64,000 nucleotides of DNA from Haliscomenobacter hydrossis DSM 1100 (GCF_000212735.1 NC_015510.1:1240001-1304000); one strand, 5' to 3'. Shown: positions 23,614-35,279, counted from the first letter of the stretch. Notes: generated from the letters alone by a model not told the origin. Numbers and translations are program-made.

Positions 23614-26600
23614 ATGAAAATGATGAAACTAAGCTTAAAGTTAGGAGTGTATATATTGCTATATTGGGGGGGGGGTAATTTCCACCTTAAATGCCCAAAG
23701 TACGCTACGATGTAGTGCTCCAGCAAATAAAACAGTATACTGTGATGATATCTGTTTGAAAAAAATTGATGATGCACAAGCTTCTAAAACATGTTTTGGA
23801 AACATAACGGTTACAGGCAGTAATGGCTCCTCAATGGATACAATCTATACTACTGAAAAAATCTTAATATGTGGATATGGCACCATCAAGCGTAAATGGA
23901 AGGTTACAAGAATCAGTGACGGCGTAAATACAACTTGCGAGCAAATCATTACTATAAACGCTTTGCACGAGTACAACATTTGCTTTCCCAAGGATGTATC
24001 CGTTACTTGCTCGCCAGAGAGCGCCGAAACAGTTCTGACCGATGAAATAGCTTGTGATATCTTATCCATCGGTATCGAAGATAAAAAGAATAGCGCAACT
24101 GGCTCGGAATGTTATCAAATCGCGCGTACATTTACTGTACTTAATTGGTGTACCTATGATGATCTTTGCGGATCACCAGAAGGAGCAGGTAACTATTACG
24201 AAATTAATCGATCGGCACTGAGCAATAATGGAAGAAATCCTATCTACGTTTTAGTAAGAGATAGTAATCGCGATCAGAATGAGGAGTTTTATGTTTCAAG
24301 TGATTTAATTGAGGGAAACAGCAATGACCAACGTATTACCCCTCCTTTTTGTAGTGTAACCAATGAATACAAACATATCTTTAGATATACGCAAATCATC
24401 AAGGTGTTCGAGTCAACAAAGCCTGTAGAGCCTGTAGTTGAGGGAGCTAATGCAACATTTTACATCAATGAAAAAAATTGTCTAGCCGATGTAAAAATGA
24501 ATGTTACCATTTTAGCCAACTGTGACGATAATCCTACCTTAGATGAAAGTAAGCTAAAGGTGGCCCTTAACCAAACCAGCAATAACACAGAAATGATTGC
24601 TTATGTTTCGCCACGCTGGAGCATCACAGCACTTGGTGCTGGAAAATTTGAAGTCAATGTCAAAGATTTACCGCTGGGCACGCACGACCTCATAGTTGTT
24701 GGAAAAGATGCCTGTAACAATTTTAGCCCAACAACGCGTTTAAGCTTTTCCGTGAGTGACAGTTTAGTTCCAACACCAATTTGCAGAAATGCCGGATTAA
24801 GTGTCAATTTATCATCCAATGGACAAGGTGGAGGGAGTATCACACTCCAGGCTAGTGCATTTATCGCTAGTAAAATCTATGATTGCAATGGACAGGGTCC
24901 TGATACTCAAAATGGAGCAAAATTGATTACTAGTTACTCCATCAATCGTATTGGAGAATCTGCCGATAAAAATAAAACGAGTATATCTTTGACTTGTACA
25001 GATCAATTCAAAACCGTACCTGTTGAGATACACGCATGGGACGAACTTGGTAATCATAATTTTTGCCAATCCTTTGTAGAAGTGCAAGACAATCAAAGAG
25101 TTTGCCCAAGTTCTGGCGTGCAGGGTAGCATCTCCGGCAAAATTCGCAAAGAAGACGGGACTCCGGTACCTGGGGTAAAAGTTTATTTATTAGGCGGAGC
25201 CAGTGATTCTACGACCACCAATGCCTCAGGAGATTATTCTTTTCAAAATTTAAGTTCAGGAAGTGACTATTCGGTATATCCCCAATTGAACATCAACCCA
25301 TTGGAAGGAGTAAGCACTTATGATCTCGTGCTGATCCAGAAACACATCTTAAATGTCAAGAATCTGAACACACCATATACTATGATTGCTGCAGACGTGA
25401 ATAACTCTACGTCGATCAATACTTTGGACTTGATTGCCCTGCGGAAGCTGATCCTTGGTATTGATCAACGTTTTGTCAACAACAGCTCTTGGAGATTTGC
25501 AGATGCGACTTACGTGTTTACCAATCAGAATAACCCATGGTCTTCTTCCATCCCTGAAGTCATTAACATCAGTAGTCTAAATGGCGCCACAACGGCCAAT
25601 TTTGTTGCGATAAAAATAGGTGATGTAGGAAAAGGGACTATAAATAGTAATAGCCCTGCCCTGGTTTTGGATTTGAGTGATGCCAGTGCAACCACAACGG
25701 GGCAAGAAGTGTGTCAATCCATTAAAGCGACCAATTTCACCAACCTTCTAAGCGTTGAAACCACGATACAATACAATTCCACCCAGCTGGATTTTTCAGC
25801 CGTGAAAAATTTCAATCTATCCGGATTAAATAGTGCAAACTTCAGTACACCCGGAACGGGAGGAGCTGCACCTGGTTCGTTAAAACTATCCTGGAATGAC
25901 CCACAAGTAAACGAAGGGGTATCTGTACCAAACGGCACCGCAATTTTTGAAGTCTGTTTTACCCCAAAAGCAAACAATACTTCATCCAATACCAGCTTTG
26001 GAGCTAGCGTTGAAATCATTGACAAAGATGGTCAATCCATTCCATTTAACGGCCAACCAGGTACCATCACCGTAGGCATCAGCCAGACGAGTAGTATCGT
26101 CTTTAAACTCAGTGGTGCATCTGGATCTCCTAATTCCGATGTTTGTATTGACCTAACTGCCGCCAATTTCAAAAATGTAGTAGGCATGCAACTTGCGATC
26201 AAATTTGATCCAGCACTCCTGACCCATCAATCCTTTGACAACCTAAACGCTGGTTTGCGTGGATTTTCATCACCAGGCAGCCTCAGCGTCGATAACACCA
26301 CGGGCATTATTCGTATTTCATGGGAAGATCCTCAGGTTTCCGGGGTAAGCTTACCCGATAACGCTGTGATTGTGCGAATATGTTTTCGAGGCAAGGGCAA
26401 TTGTGGTACATCATTTATCGCAATAGATACCACTCAAACCCTTGAGTTATCAGATGTAAATCAAAACGTGATCCCCATTCAGTCAACAGCTGGAAAAATT
26501 GAATTATCTTCTACCGCCACGCCCAACATAGCCGCCACCATCACCAAAGCCAGCACACCAGACGCCAGCGACGGGGCAATTTCGCTTACCGTGAGCGGCG

Positions 26601-29260
26601 GACAAAGCCCCTATATCTACCAATGGGCCAAAGGTGAAACCAGTGCCCAACTCAGCAAAATTAATGTTGGACAATACTGTGTAACCGTTACCGATCAGGC
26701 GCAATGCCAGGCTACCGCCTGTTTTACAGTAGAAGCCAATCAGGCCGCTACGGCCTGTAGAGCGGGGGACTCGCTTGCCCTGGTCAGCCTGTTCAATGCC
26801 ACAGATGGGCCGAACTGGACGAATAAGTGGGATTTAGTGAAGCCAATGAGTGGGTGGTATGGGGTGACCTTGAGTACCGAAGGATGTGTAACCGAACTTG
26901 ACCTCGATGGAAATCAACTGAGTGGTCCTATTCCTAATTTCAATCTACCCAGTTTAACATATCTTTCTCTATCTATCAACCAACTCAGCAGTTCCATCCC
27001 AAATTTCAATTTACCTAACTTAACACACCTTTTGCTATCTTTCAACCAACTCAGCGGTAACATCCCAAATTTTAATTTACCCAATTTGGAAGTTCTATTA
27101 TTAGACCGTAATTACCTAGATGGTGCAATTCCTAATTTCAATATGCCAAAGTTAAATGGGTTGAGATTAGAAAATAATCAACTTAACTATTTGCCCAAAT
27201 TAAATAAATTGTATGGCATAGAATCTCCTGACTTTTTTCTTGGCGGATTTAGTATTTCCAGCAACAAATTAACTTTTGATGACATTATTCCCAACTACGA
27301 TATTATCCAAAAATTAGATTCCATTAGCCTAGTGATCGAGAGAAATCTCACGTCTTACGCCCCCCAAGACTCCATCTACCGCGACACCACCATTAATTCC
27401 TCGATAGGTCAAACTATTATTATTGACCTAGGGATTGATCCGGACATTGGCGACAACCGCTATTCCTGGCTCAAAAATGATATAGCTTACACCACAATAA
27501 CAGGGAATAACAAACTAACTTTTAGCTCCATAAAAGACACTGATGCCGGGGTTTATAGAGTGGTGGTTACCAACCCACAAGCCCCCCAGCTAACCCTTTA
27601 CAGCAGAAAAATACGCATTAATGTAACTGCCATAGGTACATTACAAACATCAGCCATCAACCAAACCCTCTGCAAAGGAGATTCCGTCAAGATCAATTTC
27701 TCCTCAACTGTCCAATACCAACCCGACAACGTATTCCAGGTCGAGTTATCCGAATCTTCCACCAATTTTAATGCCCCCATCGTTCTGGGAAGCATCAAAA
27801 GACAGGTTGCCAACCCAATAACCCTGGCCATCCCGACTAACTTTGTCTCACAAAGGGATTATTTTTACCGAGTTGTATCTTCCAATCCGCGGGTGGTAAG
27901 CCCTGTCAATCCATTAAAGGTTAAAATAGAATCAGCCCTGACGGCTCCCATAGTAAAATGTGGCCAGGCTACTGACAATTCGATCGTATTCAATTGGGAG
28001 GGGGTAGCTGGAGCAACGGGATATCAAATCAGTAACAATACTACCAACAATGGTATCCGCAATGGCAATACCGTCACCTTTAGCAATTTGCCACCAAATA
28101 GTAAAATTACGCTTGAAGTTCAACCTCTAGGCTCAAGCGCTTGCCCAGCAGTTAAAGACACCCAAACCTGTGCTACCTTAAGTTGTGCCGAAATCGTCAA
28201 CTCCGGTCAAGCTCGCCCAGCAACCCTGGTTTGCAACAGTCAAGAAAGTCCAATTCTTTTAACTGACCTCTTACTCAACGAAGACCCTACAGGTACCTGG
28301 AGTGCTCAGCAGCCTTACGCTGAAAATGTTTTTGATTCCGATGCAGGAATCTTTTTTCCCAAAGATGTAAAGCCAGATCGATATCGGTTTATGTATACTA
28401 TCAAAGGCAAAAATGATTGCCCCAGCAGTTCTACCACAGTCAGTCTCGATGTTGAACAAAACTTAAGCATCAACATCATCGATTATTCAAACTGTTTGGA
28501 TGCGAAAGGAAAAACCCAGATTACCCTGGCTAGCGTAGCCAAACGAGTCAGTCCAAAGTACCCAGATCAAGTACGCTGGTATAAAGATGCAAATAAACAA
28601 ACTCCCCTTACTCAGCCTGTGCTGGAACTAGCCGCTCCTTTGACTATTTATGCGCAAGTGGGGCAAGGCAATTGTGCCTCGCCAGTAAGTCCTATTGCCT
28701 TAAAGCCGAATGAAAAATTGAATTTACCTGTAATTGAAGGTATATTGACGCTTAATGCAGGAGATACGATTCGTTTGCGTACCGACCAAAGTTACCCACC
28801 GGGTAGTCTTTTTGTTTGGACAACCCCCGATACCATCTCTTCTGGAACGGATCAATACGAGTTTCCCAGTCGCATTGCCTCCAAGGTGGACCAGGGGCGC
28901 TATACCCTGATCGTAAGGGCACCACAAGAACCACGGATTCCTACTTGTCTTTCCGAGGCCGCATGGGTAGATGTACAAGTTGTAGACCAAGAAGATGCTG
29001 TACTTAACATCGGGAAAAGAGCCAGCAAGGATACCCCCTGGAGCATTGAAGGATTAGGCGATTATCCACGTTATACCATTAAAGTATTCAACCGCTGGGG
29101 TGCGCTGGTCTTTCAAGCAAACAGCAATTATTTGAACCAGTGGCACGGTACTTGTGAGGAGAATTGTAATGGGAAATTACTCCCTCAGGGAACGTATTAC
29201 TATTTGATTGAAATTCCTGAATTAAAGCCGATTATTGGGGCGGTGTATGTGCTGCGGTAA
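23614..29260 (+). CDS. Giant T9SS-secreted modular adhesin, signal peptide broken by a G10 tract
   Basis: The long frame opens without an ATG. A signal peptide starts at ATG 23614 (MKMMKLSLKLGVYILLYWGG) and is joined to VISTLNAQS if the G10 tract loses one G. The mature protein would then be part of a ~1,880-residue surface protein. Visible modules by position: HYR/Ig-like N-terminus to 25120; CarboxypepD-like strand region 25124-25300 (GSISGKIRKEDGTPVPGVKV); dockerin-like pair 25305-25500; two cohesin-like domains 25655-26510; SprB-like repeat 26524-26740; leucine-rich repeats 26880-27210; Ig-like 27380-27625; FN3-like 27930-28190; type B T9SS sorting domain 28990-29260 (VFNRWGALVFQ ... GTYYYLIEI). 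It likely mediates adhesion or gliding. With G10 the product is out of frame; TTG at 23756 could start an unexported form. Confidence 0.8.
23666..23675 (+). promoter_or_regulatory. G10 homopolymer, probable phase-variation switch
   Basis: Ten consecutive G sit in codons 18-21 of the adhesin signal peptide. Nine (or twelve) G would place ATG 23614 in frame with the 5.5-kb coding region; ten puts it out of frame. Poly-G tracts of this kind slip during replication and switch surface proteins on and off. An assembly error is the alternative. Confidence 0.6.
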
Positions 29261-29410
29261 GGTGTTGTTTTGTAAGCTGGCTCAATTTGTAAGCGTTATC
29301 CAGGTAGCCTCAGGTATTTTGTCTTTTCAAATTACAAATACTTGCATTTTTCAGGGAACTATTCTATTTTTAACACCATATAAATCTCTACAAATCAAAC
29401 CCGTACAACA

Positions 29411-30304
29411 ATGAACAAACTGATCCCTTTTTTCACCTTTCTACTCCCATTGTTCATATTCGCTCAAGCCCCACAAGGACTCAATTACCAAGCCATCGCT
29501 TGGGATAAAAACAATCTACCAAAAGCCAATCAGACCATTACGGTTACCTTTAATATTCGAACCACCAAAATCGACGGCACTATCGAATATACTGAAACCC
29601 AAACTTCAACCACCACTGAACAAGGCTATTTTACGCTCAGCATTGGTAGCATTCGCCCAGAAGATTTCAAAAAAGTCAATTGGGCTAGCGGACCAAAATT
29701 CTTAGAAGTCATTGTGGATGGAGTTGCAGCAGGGACTACTCAAATGATGAGTGTGCCCTATGCCTTGTATGCCGAGAAAAGCCGTACAACCTCAGAAGGT
29801 GGACCCAATATTGCAATTTATGCGGAAAGATATCCTTCTGGGGTACCACCTCATGCTCCTGAAGGAGTTTCTTATTTTTGGACTCAACGGCGTTTATCCA
29901 ATCCTGCCATACTTGCAGCTGATTTTGTTGGTTTGAATGGGTCAAACTTGGTATTTAGTCAAACCGGGACTTACCTCATTTCTGGATCAGCAGCCGGATA
30001 TCAAACTGGATTGCATAAGCTTTGCCTCAGAGAAGTAGGAGGCAACAATACCGTGAAAATAACCGGAACTTCCGAATGGTCACTTCCAATTCAAAACTAT
30101 TCTCAATCTACTATTGGTGTCACGGTAAGAACTTCCATTCTTGGTGTACTCGTTGTTACTGATACGAATATACAATACTCATTGGATCACTGGTTACAAC
30201 AGTATACACCTACTACATCGGGACTTAATACTTTAGGAAGTCCAAGCAGCATACCAGGTGTTGACGAAATTTACGCCCAAATCATGATTCAAAAAATTAA
30301 GTGA
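29411..30304 (+). CDS. Secreted Bacteroidota surface protein
   Basis: The 297-residue protein has a signal peptide (MNKLIPFFTFLLPLFIFAQ) and the common Bacteroidota opening APQGLNYQAIAWDKNNLPKANQ. This beta-sandwich family binds or decorates the cell surface. The C-terminal half is a further beta-rich domain of C1q/TNF-like strand pattern (LVFSQTGTYLISGSAAGY). No T9SS sorting domain is seen. It lies between two T9SS substrates and is probably co-expressed with them. Confidence 0.75.
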   Translation: MNKLIPFFTFLLPLFIFAQAPQGLNYQAIAWDKNNLPKANQTITVTFNIRTTKIDGTIEYTETQTSTTTEQGYFTLSIGSIRPEDFKKVNWASGPKFLEVIVDGVAAGTTQMMSVPYALYAEKSRTTSEGGPNIAIYAERYPSGVPPHAPEGVSYFWTQRRLSNPAILAADFVGLNGSNLVFSQTGTYLISGSAAGYQTGLHKLCLREVGGNNTVKITGTSEWSLPIQNYSQSTIGVTVRTSILGVLVVTDTNIQYSLDHWLQQYTPTTSGLNTLGSPSSIPGVDEIYAQIMIQKIK

Positions 30305-30377
30305 TTGTCATCTGGGGCAGGGTTTTATACAAAAATAAATTAGCCGCAGAATAAATTGCCCAAGCCCAAAAAAATGA

Positions 30378-32780
30378 ATGCTCATGTCCAAAAAAAATGC
30401 ATTGAACATAACCTATACTAAACTGATACTATGCTTAATCTCAATAGGGTACAGCAACGTTGTCGATGCTCAAAAAATACTCAATACCATTGGTGCACAT
30501 CGTCGCATCAACGATTATAACCTCAGCTACTCGGTAGGCGAGATAGCTATTAAAACCTTGCAAGGCAACACTGGCTACGTAACCCAAGGCGTATTGCAGC
30601 CCATTTTTGCCCTTACTCCTTCTGGGCCATTGGTCACTTTGCCCTTGCCGCGTGCCGTGTGCTTGGGTGAAAGTATAGAGGTGGCATTCAGCACCGTATT
30701 GAGTTTCAACGATGACAATGAATTCATTCTAGAATTGTCTGACCAGGCCGGTACTTTTGAAAAACCAACCGTAATTGGCAAAGTACGTAGTAAAAGTGTG
30801 CGAAGAATACCGATTAATATCCCACTTGACTTAGACCCCACAAAAGCTTATTCCATGCGGGTTAAGTCTTCAAGTCCGGCAGTAGAAGGTCGAGTCACCA
30901 ATTTGCTGGTGCGAATCAAACCCAAAGCCAGTTTCAGCATCGATAAACTGGTTTGCACAGAAGATACCATTGTGGCCAATTTTACAGGCAAAGACACCAT
31001 ATCCAGTTCCAACTACCGCTGGTATTTTACCGACGGCTCCTTACAAAAAGCCCAAGTCAAGTATCAGCAGGGCATCAGTTGGAGTATTCCCGGGGAGAAA
31101 AAAATCAGCTTGGTCGTAGACAACAATGGCTGTTTGTCTGACCCCGTTGAGCAAACCATTAAGGCGGAACGGAGGCTGTCCAAGCCCAATATTACCTGTG
31201 GTAGAGTTACGGGCAACTCCATTGCTTTTAATTGGTCACAAGTAGGAGGAAGCAATATTCGCTATAAAGTCATCACTTCAGCACCCTACACGGATACCTT
31301 GCGAACGACTTTCTCTCTGCGCTACTTGAACCTCGCCCCTCAAACCAAAGTACAAATCAAAGTAGAAGCATATGGCGAAGGGGCTTGTGGATTCAACGTC
31401 GATACCCAAACCTGTGTGACCTTGACTTGTCCAAAATTCACTGCACGACTTGCCAAAGACCGCAGCAACATCTGTGCAGGGCAAACTGAAACTGTGGAGT
31501 TGGAATTATCAGGGAGTAAATTACCCGGAGCATACGAAGTGGTGTATAGCGCCAATGGAGGAAAATATGATACCACTGAGGTGCAAGCCAATGCCGGGCT
31601 CCTGATTAGCCCTGAAATGAACACCACCTACAACATTATTGCGGTAGGCAATACCAGTTATGAAGGATGTTATACCCAATTCGACAACCTGCGTTATCAA
31701 ATTGGGGTAGCCTCAAACAATAACCCAGGACAAGCAGAGGCACCTCAACTGATTTGCGACAATCAAGATGGACAGATCATCTTACCAGATCTGCTTAAAG
31801 GTGAAGACAACAATGGAAAATGGAGCGTTTCCCCCGAAATAAAAGAGGATGCCTTCGATCCTGATGCAGGCACTTTTGCACCAAAAGGCGTAAAACCTGA
31901 TACTTATTTTTTCAAATATACAGTGCCACGCAAAACGCCAAGCTGCACGGAACGTTCCAGCATTGTTCAGATCAACTTGGAACGAAAACTGGCAGTTGAA
32001 ATCAATGATTATTCCAGTTGCCTGGATGCCAATGGCAAAACGACTATAAATCTAAAAACCGTAGCCCAGCGCACCAATCGCGCTGCACCCCATCTGGTGC
32101 GCTGGTATTACGACGCCACTTTAAAAGATACCATCAAACAGGAACAAATAGAAATAGCTGCCCCCTTGACACTGTACGCTTTTGTTGGCCAGGGTAAATG
32201 CGCTTCTGCACCCACTGCGGTTACCCTCAAGCCCGGAGAGATTCTGCCAACGCCCAAAATTGAAGGCCCAAGTTCCGTTAAGACTGGCGAGCGTATTTTG
32301 CTGAGCACCAGCAGTAGCTTCCCTCCGGGCAGTCTATTTATTTGGAAAACCCCCGATACCATTGCAGCCGGGACCGATCTTTACAATTACCCCGTTCGCT
32401 TGGCGACCAAGCACAGTGAAGGCCGTTACAGCCTGCAAGTCCGAGGGCCCCAACAGACGGGCAGACCCTCTTGTGAATCACCTTTTGGTTGGTTGGACAT
32501 TTTGGTTTTCAAACCTGAGGATCCGATCTTAAAAATAGGCAATGCAGCCAGTGCAACCACCCCCTGGCAAATCGAAGGCATCGACCAATATCCCCAGCAC
32601 AAAATCACGGTTGTAAATCGACTGGGAAGAGTTGTGTTTCAAGTCAGCGGTACTTACAGCAACAATTGGTATGGTACTTTCGATGGTAAACCCTTGCCCC
32701 AAGCTACCTACTATTACCAAATCGAAACTGGAGATCCAGATAAAAAACCGATCCTTGGTGCAATTTACCTCATCTATTAA
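30378..32780 (+). CDS. T9SS type B sorting-domain protein
   Basis: The 800-residue protein has a signal peptide (start 30378 or ATG 30384; VVDAQK cleavage) and a characteristic Bacteroidota N-terminus (TIGAHRRINDYNLSYSVGEI ... VTQGVLQPIF). Several Ig/FN3-like domains follow, and the C-terminus is a type B sorting domain (VVNRLGRVVFQ ... ATYYYQIETG). Residues from about 440 on are clearly homologous to the last 370 residues of the giant adhesin (SCLDANGKT, WKTPDTIAAGTD, ILKIGNAAS). This suggests duplication of a terminal cassette. No catalytic motif is seen. Confidence 0.85.
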   Translation: MLMSKKNALNITYTKLILCLISIGYSNVVDAQKILNTIGAHRRINDYNLSYSVGEIAIKTLQGNTGYVTQGVLQPIFALTPSGPLVTLPLPRAVCLGESIEVAFSTVLSFNDDNEFILELSDQAGTFEKPTVIGKVRSKSVRRIPINIPLDLDPTKAYSMRVKSSSPAVEGRVTNLLVRIKPKASFSIDKLVCTEDTIVANFTGKDTISSSNYRWYFTDGSLQKAQVKYQQGISWSIPGEKKISLVVDNNGCLSDPVEQTIKAERRLSKPNITCGRVTGNSIAFNWSQVGGSNIRYKVITSAPYTDTLRTTFSLRYLNLAPQTKVQIKVEAYGEGACGFNVDTQTCVTLTCPKFTARLAKDRSNICAGQTETVELELSGSKLPGAYEVVYSANGGKYDTTEVQANAGLLISPEMNTTYNIIAVGNTSYEGCYTQFDNLRYQIGVASNNNPGQAEAPQLICDNQDGQIILPDLLKGEDNNGKWSVSPEIKEDAFDPDAGTFAPKGVKPDTYFFKYTVPRKTPSCTERSSIVQINLERKLAVEINDYSSCLDANGKTTINLKTVAQRTNRAAPHLVRWYYDATLKDTIKQEQIEIAAPLTLYAFVGQGKCASAPTAVTLKPGEILPTPKIEGPSSVKTGERILLSTSSSFPPGSLFIWKTPDTIAAGTDLYNYPVRLATKHSEGRYSLQVRGPQQTGRPSCESPFGWLDILVFKPEDPILKIGNAASATTPWQIEGIDQYPQHKITVVNRLGRVVFQVSGTYSNNWYGTFDGKPLPQATYYYQIETGDPDKKPILGAIYLIY

Positions 32781-32795
32781 CCATCAACACCAGTT

Positions 32796-33773
32796 ATGCA
32801 GACCCTCAAACTTTTTACTCATCTTTGCCTGCTATTTTTTCCAGGTTTTATATTTGCGCAGCAATTACCAATTTTAAGCTTTTACAACAATCATTGGAGT
32901 GTCATCAATCCAGCAGGTGTTTCCAGTAATTACATTGTACAGGATATGGGTTTTTCCATCCATGGCACAGTACAACAGCAGTGGCTGAAAATTCCGGAAG
33001 CCCCCAAAACGCAAGTATTAAGCTTCGAGTGCATTAATGATGACCCGTATCCCATTGCATTTGGTGGTCACCTCATCAATGACAAAACTGGAGCCTTTGG
33101 GCAAACCGGATTGTATGGCAATTTGGCTTATCGCTTGAGGCTAGACGAAACAAAAAACAATATTTTGGCCGGAGGACTAAGCTTTGGTGGAGTACAATAC
33201 CGTGCTGATTTTGCAGAGATTTTGGACGGCTCTAACCAACTTAATGGGCTTAGTACGGATGATTTAGATAAATTGAGCAATAGCAATCAAACTTTTTTTG
33301 ACGTTGGCTTAGGATTGATGCTGTTTCTTGAAGCTGAAAAAGACAAACGTTACTATTATTTTGGTGTCTCCTCACCCCAAACTTTTAATTTAAATACCAC
33401 TTACCGCACTTTAAAAGGCGATTTTGCCATTGAGCGTACCCGCCATTTCTATGCGATGGCAGGAGCCTATTTTATCAAAAATAAAAATAGTAGAAGTTCT
33501 AGTGATCTATCTTTTTTAGAAATATCCTTATTGGGGGGCTATGTACCAGATTCACCATTTGGTATTGATGCCAATGTTCGTTACCAATACAAGGGTATTT
33601 GGGGTGGAATTGGTGGTGGGCTTTCCAAAATACTACACCTGGAGGTGGGTACTCAGTTGGGATCAAGCAGTCCTTTCAGATTAGGAATAGCTTACAATCA
33701 ATTTCTTACAAAACTAAATACCAACTTTGGTCAGACCCTTGAAGCCAGTTTTTCGTACGCCTGGCAAAAGTAG
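32796..33773 (+). CDS. PorP/SprF-family T9SS membrane protein
   Basis: The 325-residue protein has a signal peptide (LFFPGFIFAQ) and the PorP/SprF signature: an NHWSVINPAGVSSNYI start, FGGHLINDKTGAFGQTG, LAYRLRLDETKNNILAGGLSFG, and alternating beta strands for an outer-membrane barrel ending in an aromatic SFSYAWQK. PorP/SprF proteins help T9SS export or anchor their cognate adhesin. The gene starts 15 bases after the upstream sorting-domain protein, so adhesin and PorP/SprF form one transcription unit. This pairing is the usual SprB-SprF arrangement. Confidence 0.92.
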   Translation: MQTLKLFTHLCLLFFPGFIFAQQLPILSFYNNHWSVINPAGVSSNYIVQDMGFSIHGTVQQQWLKIPEAPKTQVLSFECINDDPYPIAFGGHLINDKTGAFGQTGLYGNLAYRLRLDETKNNILAGGLSFGGVQYRADFAEILDGSNQLNGLSTDDLDKLSNSNQTFFDVGLGLMLFLEAEKDKRYYYFGVSSPQTFNLNTTYRTLKGDFAIERTRHFYAMAGAYFIKNKNSRSSSDLSFLEISLLGGYVPDSPFGIDANVRYQYKGIWGGIGGGLSKILHLEVGTQLGSSSPFRLGIAYNQFLTKLNTNFGQTLEASFSYAWQK

Positions 33774-33835
33774 ATGATTTTGATTGAGGTCCGGAAAAGA
33801 ATGGTGCTTGAATTTTATCCCCTCGTCCTACTAAA

Positions 33836-35269
33836 TTATTCCGCATTACGGGCCATTCGAAAACCTATATTTGGATATGGGAAACGTCCCAATTTTTTTT
33901 CGCGCGCAAAAACCCGTAAGACCTTGGATTGTGAATCAAAAGCACCTCCTCTTACAACCCTATTCTTAATTTGAATGGGGCCTGTAGGGTTTTGAGGTTT
34001 ACTATTTTTGTAATAATCAAAACCATAATTATCCCAACACCATTCCGCTACATTACCACTCATATTCCTCAAACCATAGGCATTAGTTTCCCCTTCATCT
34101 ACATTCCAGGTTTGTTTAAGGCTCAAACCAGCGTAATTGATGCCTCTCCCGCTCAATTCATCTTTTCCATTTCCATAAATAGGTTTCCGCTTTTGTGCAC
34201 CACCTTGCGCAGCATATTCCCATTCGGCCTCAGTGGGCAACCGATAGCCATTTTTAGAAAAATCCGCAATAACTTCTCCATCTTTACCAATGGAATAAAC
34301 ATTTTCCAATAGCGTTCTTTCACTGAGCCAATTACAATAGTCAATGGCATCAAACCAACTGACATTAATCGCAGGTTTTTTCCCTCTGCCCCAACCTTTG
34401 TCTTTTGGCCGTTTTCCTTCTTGCATGGTTTTGATGCAATAATCATCATATTCTTCAAAACTCACTTCGTGTGGCATGATGTAAAAATGACTGAGTTCGA
34501 CAGAATGTATTGGACGTGCATCAGGGTCAGCTTGCGAAGAACCCATATCAAAGACACCTTTAGCAATGTAAACCAAACCCGCTCCATCTGGTTTGAGTGC
34601 AAAATTTGCTGGATATTCATTCAATAAATCTCGGATGCGAGTAAGCGACAAAGCTTCTGAGATGCCTCCACTTCCCTCGGTTTCCATGACCATCCCAATT
34701 ATTCCTTTTTCGTTGATCAGTGGAGCACCAGATGTTCCCCTGATAATTCCATCGGCATTGTTCGTAAATGTGATAAAATCTGAGGTACGCATCAGCGTAA
34801 TGCGTCCTTGGCCTGGAGACATCCATGCTTTTTTGGCTCCAATCACTGACACAACCTGGTCAACCTTGGGACTAAAATCTGCGCAGTCTTTTTTCCATTT
34901 TACCATAGCATTTGCATTTACTGACAAAAGTGCTAAATCGTTTGGAAATATTTTCACTTGTGCCGGAAGCCTGGCTGCACTTTGGAAGAATTGAACACTA
35001 ATATTAATTTCTTTCAAGGAGAGGTCAAGATTTGAAAAATCAAATGTATGCGCAGCAGTGACAATATAGATCAGCCCCCCCTGTTCTCCCGTAATGAAGC
35101 CGAAACCATCTTTTAACTCCGCGTTATTTTCCTTTGGAACTGCCTCGATGTACACAACATTGGATTTTAGTTCTTCCAGTTTAGCGTTCAACTGCGCTTG
35201 AAGTTGAGTGAGCAAAACCAAAGAAAGTAATCCAGGAATACCAAAATATTTACCTAGCGCAACGGCCAT
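33836..35269 (-). CDS. Secreted trypsin-like protease fused to an FGE-like (SUMF1) domain
   Basis: The 477-residue product has a signal peptide or anchor (GIPGLLSLVLLTQLQAQ), then a trypsin/HtrA-like protease: His in IVTAAH near residue 73, Asp in PNDLALL near 112, Ser in RGTSGAPL near 180. From about residue 230 a formylglycine-generating-enzyme-like domain follows (FDMGSSQADPDARP, HEVSFEEYDDYC, NVSWFDAIDYCNWLS, RLPTEAEWEYAAQGG, NMSGNVAEWCWDNYG, RVVRGGAFDS). FGE-like domains in conflict systems can bind peptides. It is the last of three genes in an operon; 10 bases separate it from the EAD-like gene. Confidence 0.9.
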   Translation of the reverse strand: MAVALGKYFGIPGLLSLVLLTQLQAQLNAKLEELKSNVVYIEAVPKENNAELKDGFGFITGEQGGLIYIVTAAHTFDFSNLDLSLKEINISVQFFQSAARLPAQVKIFPNDLALLSVNANAMVKWKKDCADFSPKVDQVVSVIGAKKAWMSPGQGRITLMRTSDFITFTNNADGIIRGTSGAPLINEKGIIGMVMETEGSGGISEALSLTRIRDLLNEYPANFALKPDGAGLVYIAKGVFDMGSSQADPDARPIHSVELSHFYIMPHEVSFEEYDDYCIKTMQEGKRPKDKGWGRGKKPAINVSWFDAIDYCNWLSERTLLENVYSIGKDGEVIADFSKNGYRLPTEAEWEYAAQGGAQKRKPIYGNGKDELSGRGINYAGLSLKQTWNVDEGETNAYGLRNMSGNVAEWCWDNYGFDYYKNSKPQNPTGPIQIKNRVVRGGAFDSQSKVLRVFAREKKLGRFPYPNIGFRMARNAE

Positions 35270-35279
35270 ATCAACTAAT

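Noticed and set aside
23756-29260. TTG at 23756 as the true start of the giant adhesin
   Set aside because: It would lack a signal peptide although the C-terminus is a T9SS sorting domain; a complete signal peptide lies just upstream in the other frame across the G10 tract.
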